Positions 45,409 through 53,702 of a stretch of 64,000 nt of DNA are shown here, piece by piece. Positions within the stretch are counted from its first letter, which is position 1, and every line of letters starts with the position of its first letter. The DNA comes from Phocaeicola sp. Lineage in GTDB: Bacteria; Bacteroidota; Bacteroidia; Bacteroidales; Bacteroidaceae. The notes under the pieces are model-generated. The model searched no databases. It saw nothing but the letters and a program-made list of their open reading frames with translations, and was not told where the DNA came from. The stretch covers positions 1 through 64,000 of the forward strand of contig JAHHQV010000004.1 of NCBI GenBank assembly GCA_020026175.1, written 5' to 3'. A program made the position numbers and the translations under genes.

Positions 45409-45474
45409 AAAAACGCCTAGGCGTTTTACTTCGAACGATTAGTTATTCGGGTAAAAACGATTAGGCGTTTTTTT
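45409..45474. repeat. Three tandem 22-bp palindromic units
   Basis: AACG(CC/AT)TAG occurs at 45412, 45434 and 45456, exactly 22 bases apart. Unit 1 contains the perfect palindrome AAAACGCCTAGGCGTTTT (45410-45427). Unit 2 is CGAACGATTAGTTATTCG. Unit 3 is AAAAACG-ATTAGG-CGTTTTT with further T. Each can fold alone, and unit 1 can also pair with unit 3. On the - strand it lies 86 bases beyond the end of the cytochrome module and could terminate it; a protein-binding array is the alternative. Confidence 0.7.
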
Positions 45475-45559
45475 TAGACCTTTCTCTACATGCTGAATTA
45501 AAGGCATTATGATGTTTGAAATAAGATAGCCTTTTTACAGTCGTGGAAAGGATTTGTTG

Positions 45560-46222
45560 TTATTCTTTATGTGCATTTCGGAAGTCACGCAGACGGTTGT
45601 TCCAGTCGGTTACTTCCGGTCTCTCCATTTCGGTAGATTCGCCAAACAACAGGTCGATGATGTAGCGTGGGCGTTTTCCTCCTACTGCCATGCTCATGAT
45701 GCATGAGGCGCAATATACCACAACATCCTGACAAGGCATTTCGTCGGCTCTGGCTCTCATAAGGCTTTCTACCTTGGCGGTTTCCAGCTTGCCATAGAAT
45801 ACTTGTCCGCAGCATTTGGCACGTGTACCCGTTTTGGCAGGTTCTACCAACTTGATGTTCATTCTTTCCAGCAGACGCCGTATGGTAGAAAGAGCTTCCG
45901 GTTGGGTACGTGCTGCACAAGTATCTTGTATGCTCATTTCGATACCCCCATAGTCGGGAAAAGGAAAATCTTCACTTTCGGCCAGTTTGCTCAAGAAGAA
46001 CATGACAGTATGGTTGGGATAGAGCTTACGGTAACTTGCAGCACATGTTACGCAAGGTGTTATTATACAGGTATCATCTTCTGATATTTTGGGAGAATTG
46101 AAACAGCAGTTCAGCAGAGTTTCTACCGGACCGAATACTTTCTGTATTTCTTGTTTAAGTTTTTCTGCCAGATGTGGTTTGTATGACATAAGCGCACATC
46201 CAGGCGCATAGATGTATTGCAT
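45560..46222 (-). CDS. HdrB-like Fe-S protein with two CCG (cysteine-rich) domains
   Basis: A 220-residue protein starting MQYIYAPGCALMSYKPHLAE; an ATG 28 codons upstream would overlap ccsBA. It has two complete cysteine-rich motifs. The first is PGCALM ... LNCCFNSP ... PCVTC; the second is DTCAAR ... KCCGQVF ... YCASC. This C-Xn-CC-Xn-C-x-x-C pattern binds the non-cubane [4Fe-4S] clusters of heterodisulfide reductase HdrB and related electron-transfer subunits. No membrane span. It starts 14 bases after ccsBA, implying cotranscription with a cytochrome. A role in feeding or drawing electrons is inference. Confidence 0.82.
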   Translation of the reverse strand: MQYIYAPGCALMSYKPHLAEKLKQEIQKVFGPVETLLNCCFNSPKISEDDTCIITPCVTCAASYRKLYPNHTVMFFLSKLAESEDFPFPDYGGIEMSIQDTCAARTQPEALSTIRRLLERMNIKLVEPAKTGTRAKCCGQVFYGKLETAKVESLMRARADEMPCQDVVVYCASCIMSMAVGGKRPRYIIDLLFGESTEMERPEVTDWNNRLRDFRNAHKE

Positions 46223-46236
46223 AAATATGTAATTGG

Positions 46237-48603
46237 TTAGTTTCGTCTTGAATAAGATATTATTCCCGGAACAATGAAGCACAATATAAATGCCAAGTAA
46301 ACCCATGTAGGAATGGCAGAGAGGGCATCATGGCTTCCATATGAGTGCATCCCACTTAGGAAATAGTTCACTCCGAGGAAGGTCATTAAAATGGATAAGA
46401 AAGATTCTTGTGCCAGTAGATTGAATAGCCGGTCATCTTTTTTCTTCATAAACCATCTTAGATGCAGCACTGCGATATAGACTGTCAATGTAATCAGTGC
46501 CCATGTCTCTTTTGGATCCCAACTCCAGTATCTGCCCCATGATTCATTAGCCCAAATCGCACCGAGGAAAATACCGACGGCAAGAAGTGCCGTGCCAAGA
46601 ATCATAGACAGTTCGTTGATGAGGCTCATTTGTCGGAGCAATGGAGAAATATAATCTTTCTTTGATGCCGACAGGCAAAGATATGCTATACCTATCATGG
46701 CACATATGCCCAAGAAACCATAAGCCATAACCAATGTAGCTACGTGTGCCATAAGCCAAGGTGACTTCAGTACAGGGACTAGAGGGGTTATTTGCGGGTC
46801 CATCCAGCTCAGTCCGGAAACGAATAATACAATGCCTCCAAACAGTGTTGCCAGTGCTGTTATAAGGGTATTCTTCTTTAAGAAAACAAAACCGCAAAAC
46901 ACTCCTGCCCAAGCAAGGGTAACCATTGTCTCGTATGAATTAGACCATGGTGCATAACCCGAAATATACCATCGCATGCCAAGCCCTAAAGTATGCAGTA
47001 TAAAGAAGAAACATACTGCCAATGGCAGTCCTCTGCGTATTGCTTTTGATGTATTGCTTGCTGATGCAGATACAGTAAAATAGGAGAAAATCATGCATAT
47101 GCCCAATAACAGATATCCAATACGGCATAGCTTGGGTATATTCAGATTGTTGTACGTCACTTCCATTTTCAGCTTTTTATGATTGATATGCTCTCCCTTG
47201 CATTGTTGCATCAGTGTATTTGCCACCATGTTGAGCAACGAGTCGGCTTTAGTCCAGTTTCCAGACTTGTCGGATTGAACTATTTGATGCAGATATTGGT
47301 TGAACAATATTGCCAAATCTGAAGTTGCAGGATGCTGCATTGCTTCATCAAATGACAACCATCTATGTGAGATGGTATCCGTCGGGTTAGGGAAAATTCG
47401 TGGCATATGTCGGGTGAGCAGTTCGTGGAAAAGGTTTATGCGATCGTCTATCTTTAGCAGTTCTTTATCCATTCGGGTTCGTGCTGAAGGATCTTTCGCA
47501 TATATTTGTTCCATATCCCTTGCCAGACGATAGCTGCCTTGCTCATCAAAGGCATCACGATAAGAAATCCTTTTCCCTTGCCATCCAAAACGTGCAGCCA
47601 ATTCAGTTTCGTTCACCTCTACAAGAGGAATCATAGACCAGTCGTTTGGATAGACCATTAAACTGAGCAGAAATTGTTCGGGAGTCAAATTCCCTATAAT
47701 ATCTTTGGCCTTGAACTTTCTTACTATTTCGGAGGCGAAAGTATGTACAGGGATGATTCTGCCGTTGTTTGATTGCATTGGAATTTGGCTGAATTGTGTT
47801 GCATGAGACGAATCTATAAGAGGCTTTTGCGATGCAACACTCTCAGTGAAGCACAAGAAGATAAGACTTAAGTATAAACCGTTTTTGTTACTTAACAGTT
47901 TCCATAGTCGGCGTAGACGGGTGTGTTTGTCGAATAACATCAAAGTCAATCCGATAAACAACATTATATAGCCTGTATATGTCAAAGTACGTCCTGGAAC
48001 ATCGTAGTTTACTGATAGGATGCTTCCTTGTTCATCTTGGTCATACGAAGCCTGATAGAAACGGTATCCATGAAAGTCGAGTACATTATTCATGTAAACC
48101 TTTTGCTCGAAAGATTTTCCTTGATGATGGATCCTAAGGAAACTCTCATATGACGAGGGGCTTTGCGAGCCAGGGTATCTGGTCAATTTGAAGTCAATAA
48201 GTTCTATCTCGAACGGAAGCTGATAGAAGTTTTGCAGTTCACCTTGTTTAAGGATAATCTGTCCAGAACGTGCTCCTTCTCTTAGGTGTAACATACCCTC
48301 CTTGCCATAGAGGTGAGTTACTGTTGCTCCTGCAAGTATGGCTATCAGTGACGAATGTATGACTAAGTAGGTCCATTTGCGGTTTGATGCTAACTTGTAT
48401 CTGATGGTGATGAAGATAAAATTTAGCACCATCAGAAACTGGAGTAAGAAGAATAAGGGGGAATAGTAAATAAGTGACTTGGCTACAGACGTGCCATAAA
48501 ATTTTTCTATTACTGTAGCTATAGCCATAATTATAATAAAAATTGCAAGCAATGACAATGTAGTCCTTCTTGAAGAAATAATTTGCTGTAATCCTTTATT
48601 CAT
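46237..48603 (-). CDS. CcsB-CcsA fusion, System II cytochrome c synthase
   Basis: Membrane machine that exports heme and attaches it to CxxCH motifs. The 788 residues join an N-terminal ResB/CcsB-like half (spans at about 15-35, 45-65, 75-95; periplasmic part; span YTGYIMLFIGLTLML) to a CcsA half beginning near residue 500. The WWD heme-handling motif is WGRYWSWDPKETWALIT, with His residues in LMAHVATLVMAYG and VLHLRWF as likely heme ligands. The start overlaps the cytochrome gene by 8 bases, so the two are translationally coupled. It looks like a synthase dedicated to the adjacent multiheme protein. Confidence 0.93.
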   Translation of the reverse strand: MNKGLQQIISSRRTTLSLLAIFIIIMAIATVIEKFYGTSVAKSLIYYSPLFFLLQFLMVLNFIFITIRYKLASNRKWTYLVIHSSLIAILAGATVTHLYGKEGMLHLREGARSGQIILKQGELQNFYQLPFEIELIDFKLTRYPGSQSPSSYESFLRIHHQGKSFEQKVYMNNVLDFHGYRFYQASYDQDEQGSILSVNYDVPGRTLTYTGYIMLFIGLTLMLFDKHTRLRRLWKLLSNKNGLYLSLIFLCFTESVASQKPLIDSSHATQFSQIPMQSNNGRIIPVHTFASEIVRKFKAKDIIGNLTPEQFLLSLMVYPNDWSMIPLVEVNETELAARFGWQGKRISYRDAFDEQGSYRLARDMEQIYAKDPSARTRMDKELLKIDDRINLFHELLTRHMPRIFPNPTDTISHRWLSFDEAMQHPATSDLAILFNQYLHQIVQSDKSGNWTKADSLLNMVANTLMQQCKGEHINHKKLKMEVTYNNLNIPKLCRIGYLLLGICMIFSYFTVSASASNTSKAIRRGLPLAVCFFFILHTLGLGMRWYISGYAPWSNSYETMVTLAWAGVFCGFVFLKKNTLITALATLFGGIVLFVSGLSWMDPQITPLVPVLKSPWLMAHVATLVMAYGFLGICAMIGIAYLCLSASKKDYISPLLRQMSLINELSMILGTALLAVGIFLGAIWANESWGRYWSWDPKETWALITLTVYIAVLHLRWFMKKKDDRLFNLLAQESFLSILMTFLGVNYFLSGMHSYGSHDALSAIPTWVYLAFILCFIVPGIISYSRRN

Positions 48604-51163
48604 CGTTTTTCCTTTGGTGATATTTTTTTATAAAATCAATAAAATCTTTTGCGAAATTCAGTGTTGCCTTACGCTTTACAAGCACTAATATTATAATAGG
48701 GATGAATAACAGTATCATAACTGCTCCCACAGCCTTTACCCACGAAACAAGGATATTGTTTTCTCGTAATAAGGCACTATGTGCTTGCTCTGATGCAAAA
48801 CTCAAGTGGGTGATTTCTGCTATTTTGCCTAACATCTTGATAGGGATGGCTCCGTTGGGAATATCCTTATGACATGCTATGCAAGTTCCTCCGCGTGAGA
48901 GCTTTTCTCTCTGCTTTTCGGAAAGAGGAGTAGAAGTAGGCCAATGTGAATCGATGGTTTGTACTTGTTCGCCGTTTTTGTTGATGAGCTGCATGAAATC
49001 ACCGTGCAGTTTCTTGATGACACTTATTTGTACTGTAGTGAACTTGCTGATAGGGTTACCATCTGCATCTACTACATCGGCATATTTGACAGTCTCAGGA
49101 TGTGCGTCATATATACCCTTGTCAATTCCTAGTCCCATAGCCGTTGGGTTTCCATGACAGTCGGCACATTCGCGCGATTCCAAAGATGTTGTATGTGGAT
49201 TTAGCGGAGCCAATTCCATGGCATTATATCCTTGAGCAGTTTGTGCTACACGATTCCATGCCACTGTCTTTCCTTGCGTATCAATCACTGTACTTACTGT
49301 CTGTATTACTCCAGTAAGTGGAGTCACTCTTCCCTCGCCGTTGATTCCTAGTGGAGCATTTTCCCATCGGATGTGGCTGTAGTCTCCTCTGGTGGCAAGT
49401 CCGTGCTGCATTACATATTGCTGATGATAGTCCGCAGTTGTTCCATCGGCATTTACTTTTTCAGGAGAGGCAAGCCAATCTATTGACTTCTGAGAGAAAT
49501 CAATTACATTCTTGTATCCGTAATATTGTGGAACCCATGTGGAGTGACAGGCATAACATTCCAGTTTATCCATGTGCTCAGGCACTTGTACCATTGCGGT
49601 GACGGCTTTTTCCGGATGTTTCCAATTCTTTTTCTTATGGATATTCTTCAGTACAGGCACTTCAAAGTCGTAACCTCCATCGGAGTGTACCAGCACCCTG
49701 TTCCCTTTTCTGACTACATTGCCCAAAGGGTTTCCTCTTGAAGACAACAGATATCCGTTTTCTTTAGGGTAGACCATTCCGAATTTTTTTGTTATTTCCA
49801 AAGGCTCGTCAGCTACTCCACGAGCTTGATTCATATCCAATTTCTTTCCAAATTCATCTCCATACCCTATGGGAAGTTCCCAAGGGTAGTGTGTAGGTGT
49901 ACCATGACAGTCGGCACATTCTATTTCGATAGTAGCCAGACTGGTTGAGCCGATGTTCCCGTTCCCATGCATGGCATTTGTAGTATGGCAGTCTTGACAC
50001 AACAGTCCGGTAACAGTTTTACCGTCTTTTTCAATGCGGTGGTGTGCATCGTTTCGCATATGCTTGAATACATATCCGGCATTTGTGCGTTGCGGCATTC
50101 CGTTTTCATCAAACGGTCCTTTACCTTTGCTGCTTTCTAGTGCCATCAAACCTTGGTAGGCATGTCCGATACGGCGTCCTGCGGCATGACAAGCGGCACA
50201 AGTGGAGACCTGTACTCCTGAAACATAATTGCCGTTGATGAGTATAGCCGATTTGCGTGAGCCTTGCATGGCATGCACCAATACATGCCCTGCTTTATGC
50301 TTGCTGATAGAAGAGTCTCCACCTTCATAGAATCCTTCGTTGCTATATATGTTATGGCAGGCAGCACATCCCATTCCTCTGAAATGTCCTCGGTCTTGCA
50401 TACCCTTATTGCTCAGGTGGCAGGCATTACAGTTTCTCAGATAACTGAAAGCTGCCTGTCCGGGCATCTTCTCCAGTTCGCTTAGTGAAGTTTGAGGAAT
50501 CTGCTTTAGTTCTTTCGGGTATTGCCCCGGAAAACTTAATGCCATTTCCTTCATGTATGCTTTATATTTGTCTGTCCCGAAGCGAGGAGTATGACCATCG
50601 GGATCATCGATGGTATAGTCGCCATATATATGGTCTTTGTTTTCAGTGTTGATACCGAAACTCCAAGTGATGGCTTTCATCTTTCCGGCATCGGTATTCA
50701 TTATAGAGCGGTGTACGTTGTAAGTATGGTCTGTATGGCATTGTCCGCAAGTGTTTTCGTTTACTTGCAAGGCTGCAGGTACGGGTGTGAATGCTTTCAG
50801 CAGACTGCCATGAGGCACTCCGCTATGGGCCTTTTCTTTATGTTTGGTTTCTTGGGGATTGCCTCCGTGGCATACTACGCATCCGTTGGGGTCTCCCATT
50901 TGTTGTCCTTTAACTAGAATCTGTTTCATCATTTCAGTCTCCAGAGGCCGTGTCGGTTCTATACCTTGATGACAAGTAAGGCAATAACTGTTTTCTGCCG
51001 GAAATTTTTGTTGGCTGATTTCGGGATGACCTTTTGGCAGTATCAATGCTTCTGTTTCGTCTGTGGCTTTTGTTTTCCAATATTCCCAATAATATCTGAC
51101 CGAAAAAAATATGGCAGCCAGAATCATTACTAATAAGACTGTATTAATTAGATTTCTTTTCAT
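48596..51163 (-). CDS. Eleven-heme c-type cytochrome, membrane-anchored
   Basis: An 855-residue exported cytochrome. N-terminal anchor VLLVMILAAIFFSVRYYW, then eleven CxxCH motifs: CLTCH, CVVCH, CGQCH, CNACH, CAACH, CAACH, CQDCH, CADCH, CYACH, CADCH, CIACH. A C-terminal span (AVGAVMILLFIPIIILVLV) and a short basic tail end it, so both ends are in the inner membrane with the hemes outside. Many extra His residues could be distal ligands. It does not look like NrfA or an OmcB-type protein that I recognise. Neighbours (heme synthase, HdrB-like protein) indicate an electron-transfer unit; electron acceptor unknown. Confidence 0.88.
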   Translation of the reverse strand: MKRNLINTVLLVMILAAIFFSVRYYWEYWKTKATDETEALILPKGHPEISQQKFPAENSYCLTCHQGIEPTRPLETEMMKQILVKGQQMGDPNGCVVCHGGNPQETKHKEKAHSGVPHGSLLKAFTPVPAALQVNENTCGQCHTDHTYNVHRSIMNTDAGKMKAITWSFGINTENKDHIYGDYTIDDPDGHTPRFGTDKYKAYMKEMALSFPGQYPKELKQIPQTSLSELEKMPGQAAFSYLRNCNACHLSNKGMQDRGHFRGMGCAACHNIYSNEGFYEGGDSSISKHKAGHVLVHAMQGSRKSAILINGNYVSGVQVSTCAACHAAGRRIGHAYQGLMALESSKGKGPFDENGMPQRTNAGYVFKHMRNDAHHRIEKDGKTVTGLLCQDCHTTNAMHGNGNIGSTSLATIEIECADCHGTPTHYPWELPIGYGDEFGKKLDMNQARGVADEPLEITKKFGMVYPKENGYLLSSRGNPLGNVVRKGNRVLVHSDGGYDFEVPVLKNIHKKKNWKHPEKAVTAMVQVPEHMDKLECYACHSTWVPQYYGYKNVIDFSQKSIDWLASPEKVNADGTTADYHQQYVMQHGLATRGDYSHIRWENAPLGINGEGRVTPLTGVIQTVSTVIDTQGKTVAWNRVAQTAQGYNAMELAPLNPHTTSLESRECADCHGNPTAMGLGIDKGIYDAHPETVKYADVVDADGNPISKFTTVQISVIKKLHGDFMQLINKNGEQVQTIDSHWPTSTPLSEKQREKLSRGGTCIACHKDIPNGAIPIKMLGKIAEITHLSFASEQAHSALLRENNILVSWVKAVGAVMILLFIPIIILVLVKRKATLNFAKDFIDFIKKYHQRKNDE

Positions 51164-51255
51164 TTAAAATTATATTTTACAAGACCTTTGTGATCTATTA
51201 TATCGTGTTGCTTTGTTGTAAGATGATTGAAAAAATGATATGTTTCTTTCAGTCA

Positions 51256-51263
51256 CAAAAATA
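51256..51263 (-). promoter_or_regulatory. Candidate -7 box for the cytochrome module
   Basis: The - strand reads TATTTTTG, matching TAnnTTTG, about 93 bases before the cytochrome start. No -33 TTG occurs at the proper distance, as might be expected for an activator-dependent promoter. Confidence 0.5.
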
Positions 51264-51284
51264 CATTATAAAAATGAACATGGT

Positions 51285-51323
51285 TTATAAAATAAGGCAA
51301 TTGGCTTATAAAATAAGGCAATT
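51285..51323 (-). promoter_or_regulatory. Two exact 18-bp direct repeats, candidate activator sites
   Basis: TTATAAAATAAGGCAATT occurs at 51285-51302 and again at 51306-51323, a 21-bp period (two DNA turns). Relative to a start near 51250 on the - strand they are centred near -43 and -64. The remaining part of the 232-base gap shows nothing else. Confidence 0.65.
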
Positions 51324-51395
51324 TTGTGAATTGGAATCTAAAAAACAGTCTTGAAGTTTATTGTAAGGTCATCGATAATGAAAGGTATTGATGGA

Positions 51396-51983
51396 TTATC
51401 TGTAAAGCCTTTCTTTCTCTATGATATTGTAGACGGAAGGGTGTAGGAAAAACCTTATATCTTTTCCTTGAGAAATACTTTCTCGGATAAATGTGGAACT
51501 GATTTCCAAAATTGGAGTATCTACAGCTCTCACTTTTTCGGGGAGTGTGCTGCTGTTTATTTCATATCCTTTTCTTGGGTAAACCAATATATGATGATGT
51601 GTAAGAATTTGTTCCGGCGACTTCCATTTTTGGAATGTTGCCCAATTGTCTGCTCCTATAATCAGATGAAACTCTCTGTTGGGGTAGGCCTGAGATATTT
51701 TTTCGAGAGTATTTACTGTATATGAGGGTTTTGGAAGTGAAAATTCGAAGTCGGAAGCATGGAACTTGCTATATCCTTTTATGGCTTCATTTACAAGTCT
51801 GAGTCGGGTCCTGTCGTCTAGCATATTCATATTTTGCTTGAAAGGATTCTGAGGTGAAACCATGAACCATATTTCATCTACTTCATTGTTTTCGCAAATG
51901 AAGTTTGCCAAAGCAAGGTGTCCTATGTGGATAGGGTTGAAAGAACCTCCGAAAAGACCTGTCCTTATCTTTTTATTTTCCAT
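51396..51983 (-). CDS. nadD: Nicotinate-nucleotide adenylyltransferase
   Basis: NAD biosynthesis: nicotinate mononucleotide plus ATP to deamido-NAD. The 195-residue protein from MENKKIRTGLFGGSFNPIHI has the nucleotidyltransferase HxGH motif in PIHIGHLALA, then LIIGADNWATFQKWKSPEQI and the C-terminal ISSTFIRESISQGKD segment. An in-frame ATG 8 codons upstream exists; the downstream one gives the usual length. The start overlaps the preceding 60-residue gene by 19 bases. Confidence 0.95.
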   Translation of the reverse strand: MENKKIRTGLFGGSFNPIHIGHLALANFICENNEVDEIWFMVSPQNPFKQNMNMLDDRTRLRLVNEAIKGYSKFHASDFEFSLPKPSYTVNTLEKISQAYPNREFHLIIGADNWATFQKWKSPEQILTHHHILVYPRKGYEINSSTLPEKVRAVDTPILEISSTFIRESISQGKDIRFFLHPSVYNIIEKERLYR

Positions 51984-52147
51984 TTCTTGTAGTTTATAAT
52001 CTGCCATGCGGCAACAAGTGTCATGGCCACTGCAATGATGTATTGTTCTTTTAATACAGCTACTATACCTACAGCCAAAGCTGCAAAGCCGATGACGATT
52101 GTAAGAATCGCCATCAGCTGCATTATCTTCTTAGGGTCTTTTGACAT
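51965..52147 (-). CDS. 60-residue membrane protein between gmk and nadD
   Basis: A small protein beginning MSKDPKKIMQLMAILTIVIG, with two hydrophobic segments (about 8-28 and 33-50) separated by KEQ, and a basic end (NYKKWKIKR): a two-span hairpin with both ends probably inside. The gene is 6 bases after gmk and overlaps nadD by 19 bases, which supports that it is real and translated with its neighbours. I do not recognise a function. Confidence 0.7.
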   Translation of the reverse strand: MSKDPKKIMQLMAILTIVIGFAALAVGIVAVLKEQYIIAVAMTLVAAWQIINYKKWKIKR

Positions 52148-52153
52148 TCTGTG

Positions 52154-52717
52154 TTATTTTTTGAGGAAGTTACTTATTGTTTCCAATGCATCGGACTGTG
52201 CTTTGTCAAGCTCGTCGTTTATTATCACTACGTCAAACTTGTCGGCATATCCAAGTTCAAATTCTGCTTTGGCTATACGGCTTTCTATCACTTCGGGGGC
52301 ATCGGTACCACGTCCGTTCAGTCTTCGGCGCAATTCTTCTACAGAAGGAGGCTGTATGAATACTGAAAGAGCGCGCTCGCCATAGTATTTCTTTATATTA
52401 CATCCTCCTACAACATCTACGTCGAATATGACATTCTGTCCTTCGGCAAGCTGTTTTTCGACCTGAGCCTTCAATGTTCCGTAGAAACGGTCTTGGTAGA
52501 CTTCTTCGTATTCAAGAAACTCGTCGTTTGTAATTCTTTGTCTGAACTCTTCGGGAGTAAGGAAAAAATATTCCACACCGTTCTTTTCGGTACCTCTTGG
52601 GGCGCGGCTTGTAGCCGAAATGGAGAATGCCAGATTTAGATTCTGCTTTAGAAGATAGTTTATGATAGTTGATTTCCCGGAGCCTGATGGGGCTGAAAAT
52701 ATAATAAGTTTACCCAT
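52154..52717 (-). CDS. gmk: Guanylate kinase
   Basis: GMP plus ATP to GDP plus ADP. The 187 residues show the P-loop IFSAPSGSGKSTII, the GMP-binding region SATSRAPRGTEKNGVEYFFL with EYEEVYQDRFYGT, and the lid with RLNGRGTDAPEVIESRIAKA. It lies 4 bases after yicC and 6 bases before the small membrane protein gene. The yicC-gmk pairing is widespread in bacteria. Confidence 0.97.
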   Translation of the reverse strand: MGKLIIFSAPSGSGKSTIINYLLKQNLNLAFSISATSRAPRGTEKNGVEYFFLTPEEFRQRITNDEFLEYEEVYQDRFYGTLKAQVEKQLAEGQNVIFDVDVVGGCNIKKYYGERALSVFIQPPSVEELRRRLNGRGTDAPEVIESRIAKAEFELGYADKFDVVIINDELDKAQSDALETISNFLKK

Positions 52718-52721
52718 GATT

Positions 52722-53597
52722 TTACATTACGTTTAGTACTTGTTCTTTGATTTGTTCGAGTTCGTCTTTCATCTGTACAACGATGTTCTGCATTTCGGCA
52801 TGATTTGACTTGCTTCCTGTAGTGTTTATTTCACGTCCCATTTCCTGAGCTATGAAGCCAAGTTTCTTGCCTTGTCCGTGTCCGTTGGCCATAGTTTCGC
52901 GGAAGTATTTCAGATGGTTGGCAAGACGCTGCTTTTCTTCGTTGATGTCTAGCTTTTCGATGTAGTAAATAAGCTCTTGTTCAAGGCGATTCTTGTCGTA
53001 GTCTACATCAATTGTTTTTTCCAGTGCATCGGTAATCCTTTCCCTGATTTTCGTTACTCTTTCTTTTTCGTAAGGTTCTATAGAGTGAAGCAATGATTCT
53101 ATGTTGTTTATTTTTTCATTGAATTTCTTTTCCAGGGCTTCACCTTCCTGTTTGCGGAAATTTACCAATGCGTTGATGGCTTCTTCTACAGTCTTTTTTG
53201 CTGCATTCCATTCGTCTTCTTCAAGTGTCTGAATATCTACTTTTGATAATACATCGGGCATTCTCAGCAAAGTGTAGAACCAGTCTTGAGGGAGAGGTAT
53301 GTTGCATGTGTCAGAAATTTCCTTTATTTGGTTGTAGTAGTTCTGTACCAAGGCTTTGTTTATAGGAGTGGCTGCTTCTGTGGCATCCTTTTCTATCCAT
53401 AGGCAGAAGTCAACTTTTCCGCGTTCCAGATTCTTTGCAATCATATTTCGTATTTCCATCTCTTTTTCTCTGTATAGAGGTGCTATTCGGGCTGAGATGT
53501 CAAGTGCCTTGCTGTTTAGTGATTTGATTTCTACGACTATTTTCTTGTCGTTGTATGTTATGGTAGATTTACCATAACCTGTCATTGACTGTATCAT
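52722..53597 (-). CDS. yicC: YicC-family endoribonuclease
   Basis: A 291-residue protein of the YicC/YloC family, an RNA-cleaving stress-associated protein in studied bacteria. Family signatures: MIQSMTGYGKSTITYNDKKI at the start, EIKSLNSKALDISARIAPLY, and the C-terminal KKLGFIAQEMGREINTTGSK. It heads a - strand operon, yicC-gmk-small membrane protein-nadD, and is divergent from tsaB. Confidence 0.94.
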   Translation of the reverse strand: MIQSMTGYGKSTITYNDKKIVVEIKSLNSKALDISARIAPLYREKEMEIRNMIAKNLERGKVDFCLWIEKDATEAATPINKALVQNYYNQIKEISDTCNIPLPQDWFYTLLRMPDVLSKVDIQTLEEDEWNAAKKTVEEAINALVNFRKQEGEALEKKFNEKINNIESLLHSIEPYEKERVTKIRERITDALEKTIDVDYDKNRLEQELIYYIEKLDINEEKQRLANHLKYFRETMANGHGQGKKLGFIAQEMGREINTTGSKSNHAEMQNIVVQMKDELEQIKEQVLNVM

Positions 53598-53616
53598 AAC
53601 AAATTTTATTTTTTTG

Positions 53617-53624
53617 CAAAAGTA
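53617..53624 (-). promoter_or_regulatory. Candidate -7 box for the yicC operon
   Basis: The - strand reads TACTTTTG, 20 bases before the yicC ATG. This is a short leader. No clear -33. Confidence 0.45.
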
Positions 53625-53668
53625 AGGAAAAGAAAGGAATTTATAGAAATAGACTAGGATAAAAAGTG

Positions 53669-53676
53669 TATATTTG
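53669..53676 (+). promoter_or_regulatory. Candidate -7 box for the tsaB-rseP run
   Basis: TATATTTG matches TAnnTTTG, 27 bases before the tsaB ATG, in the 105-base divergent gap. No clear -33. Confidence 0.5.
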
Positions 53677-53702
53677 CAGACTATAATACATAAAAAGTAA
53701 CT

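Noticed and set aside
51285..51323. Short CRISPR-like array
   Set aside because: Only two repeats, 3-base spacing and no cas genes; an operator is more likely.
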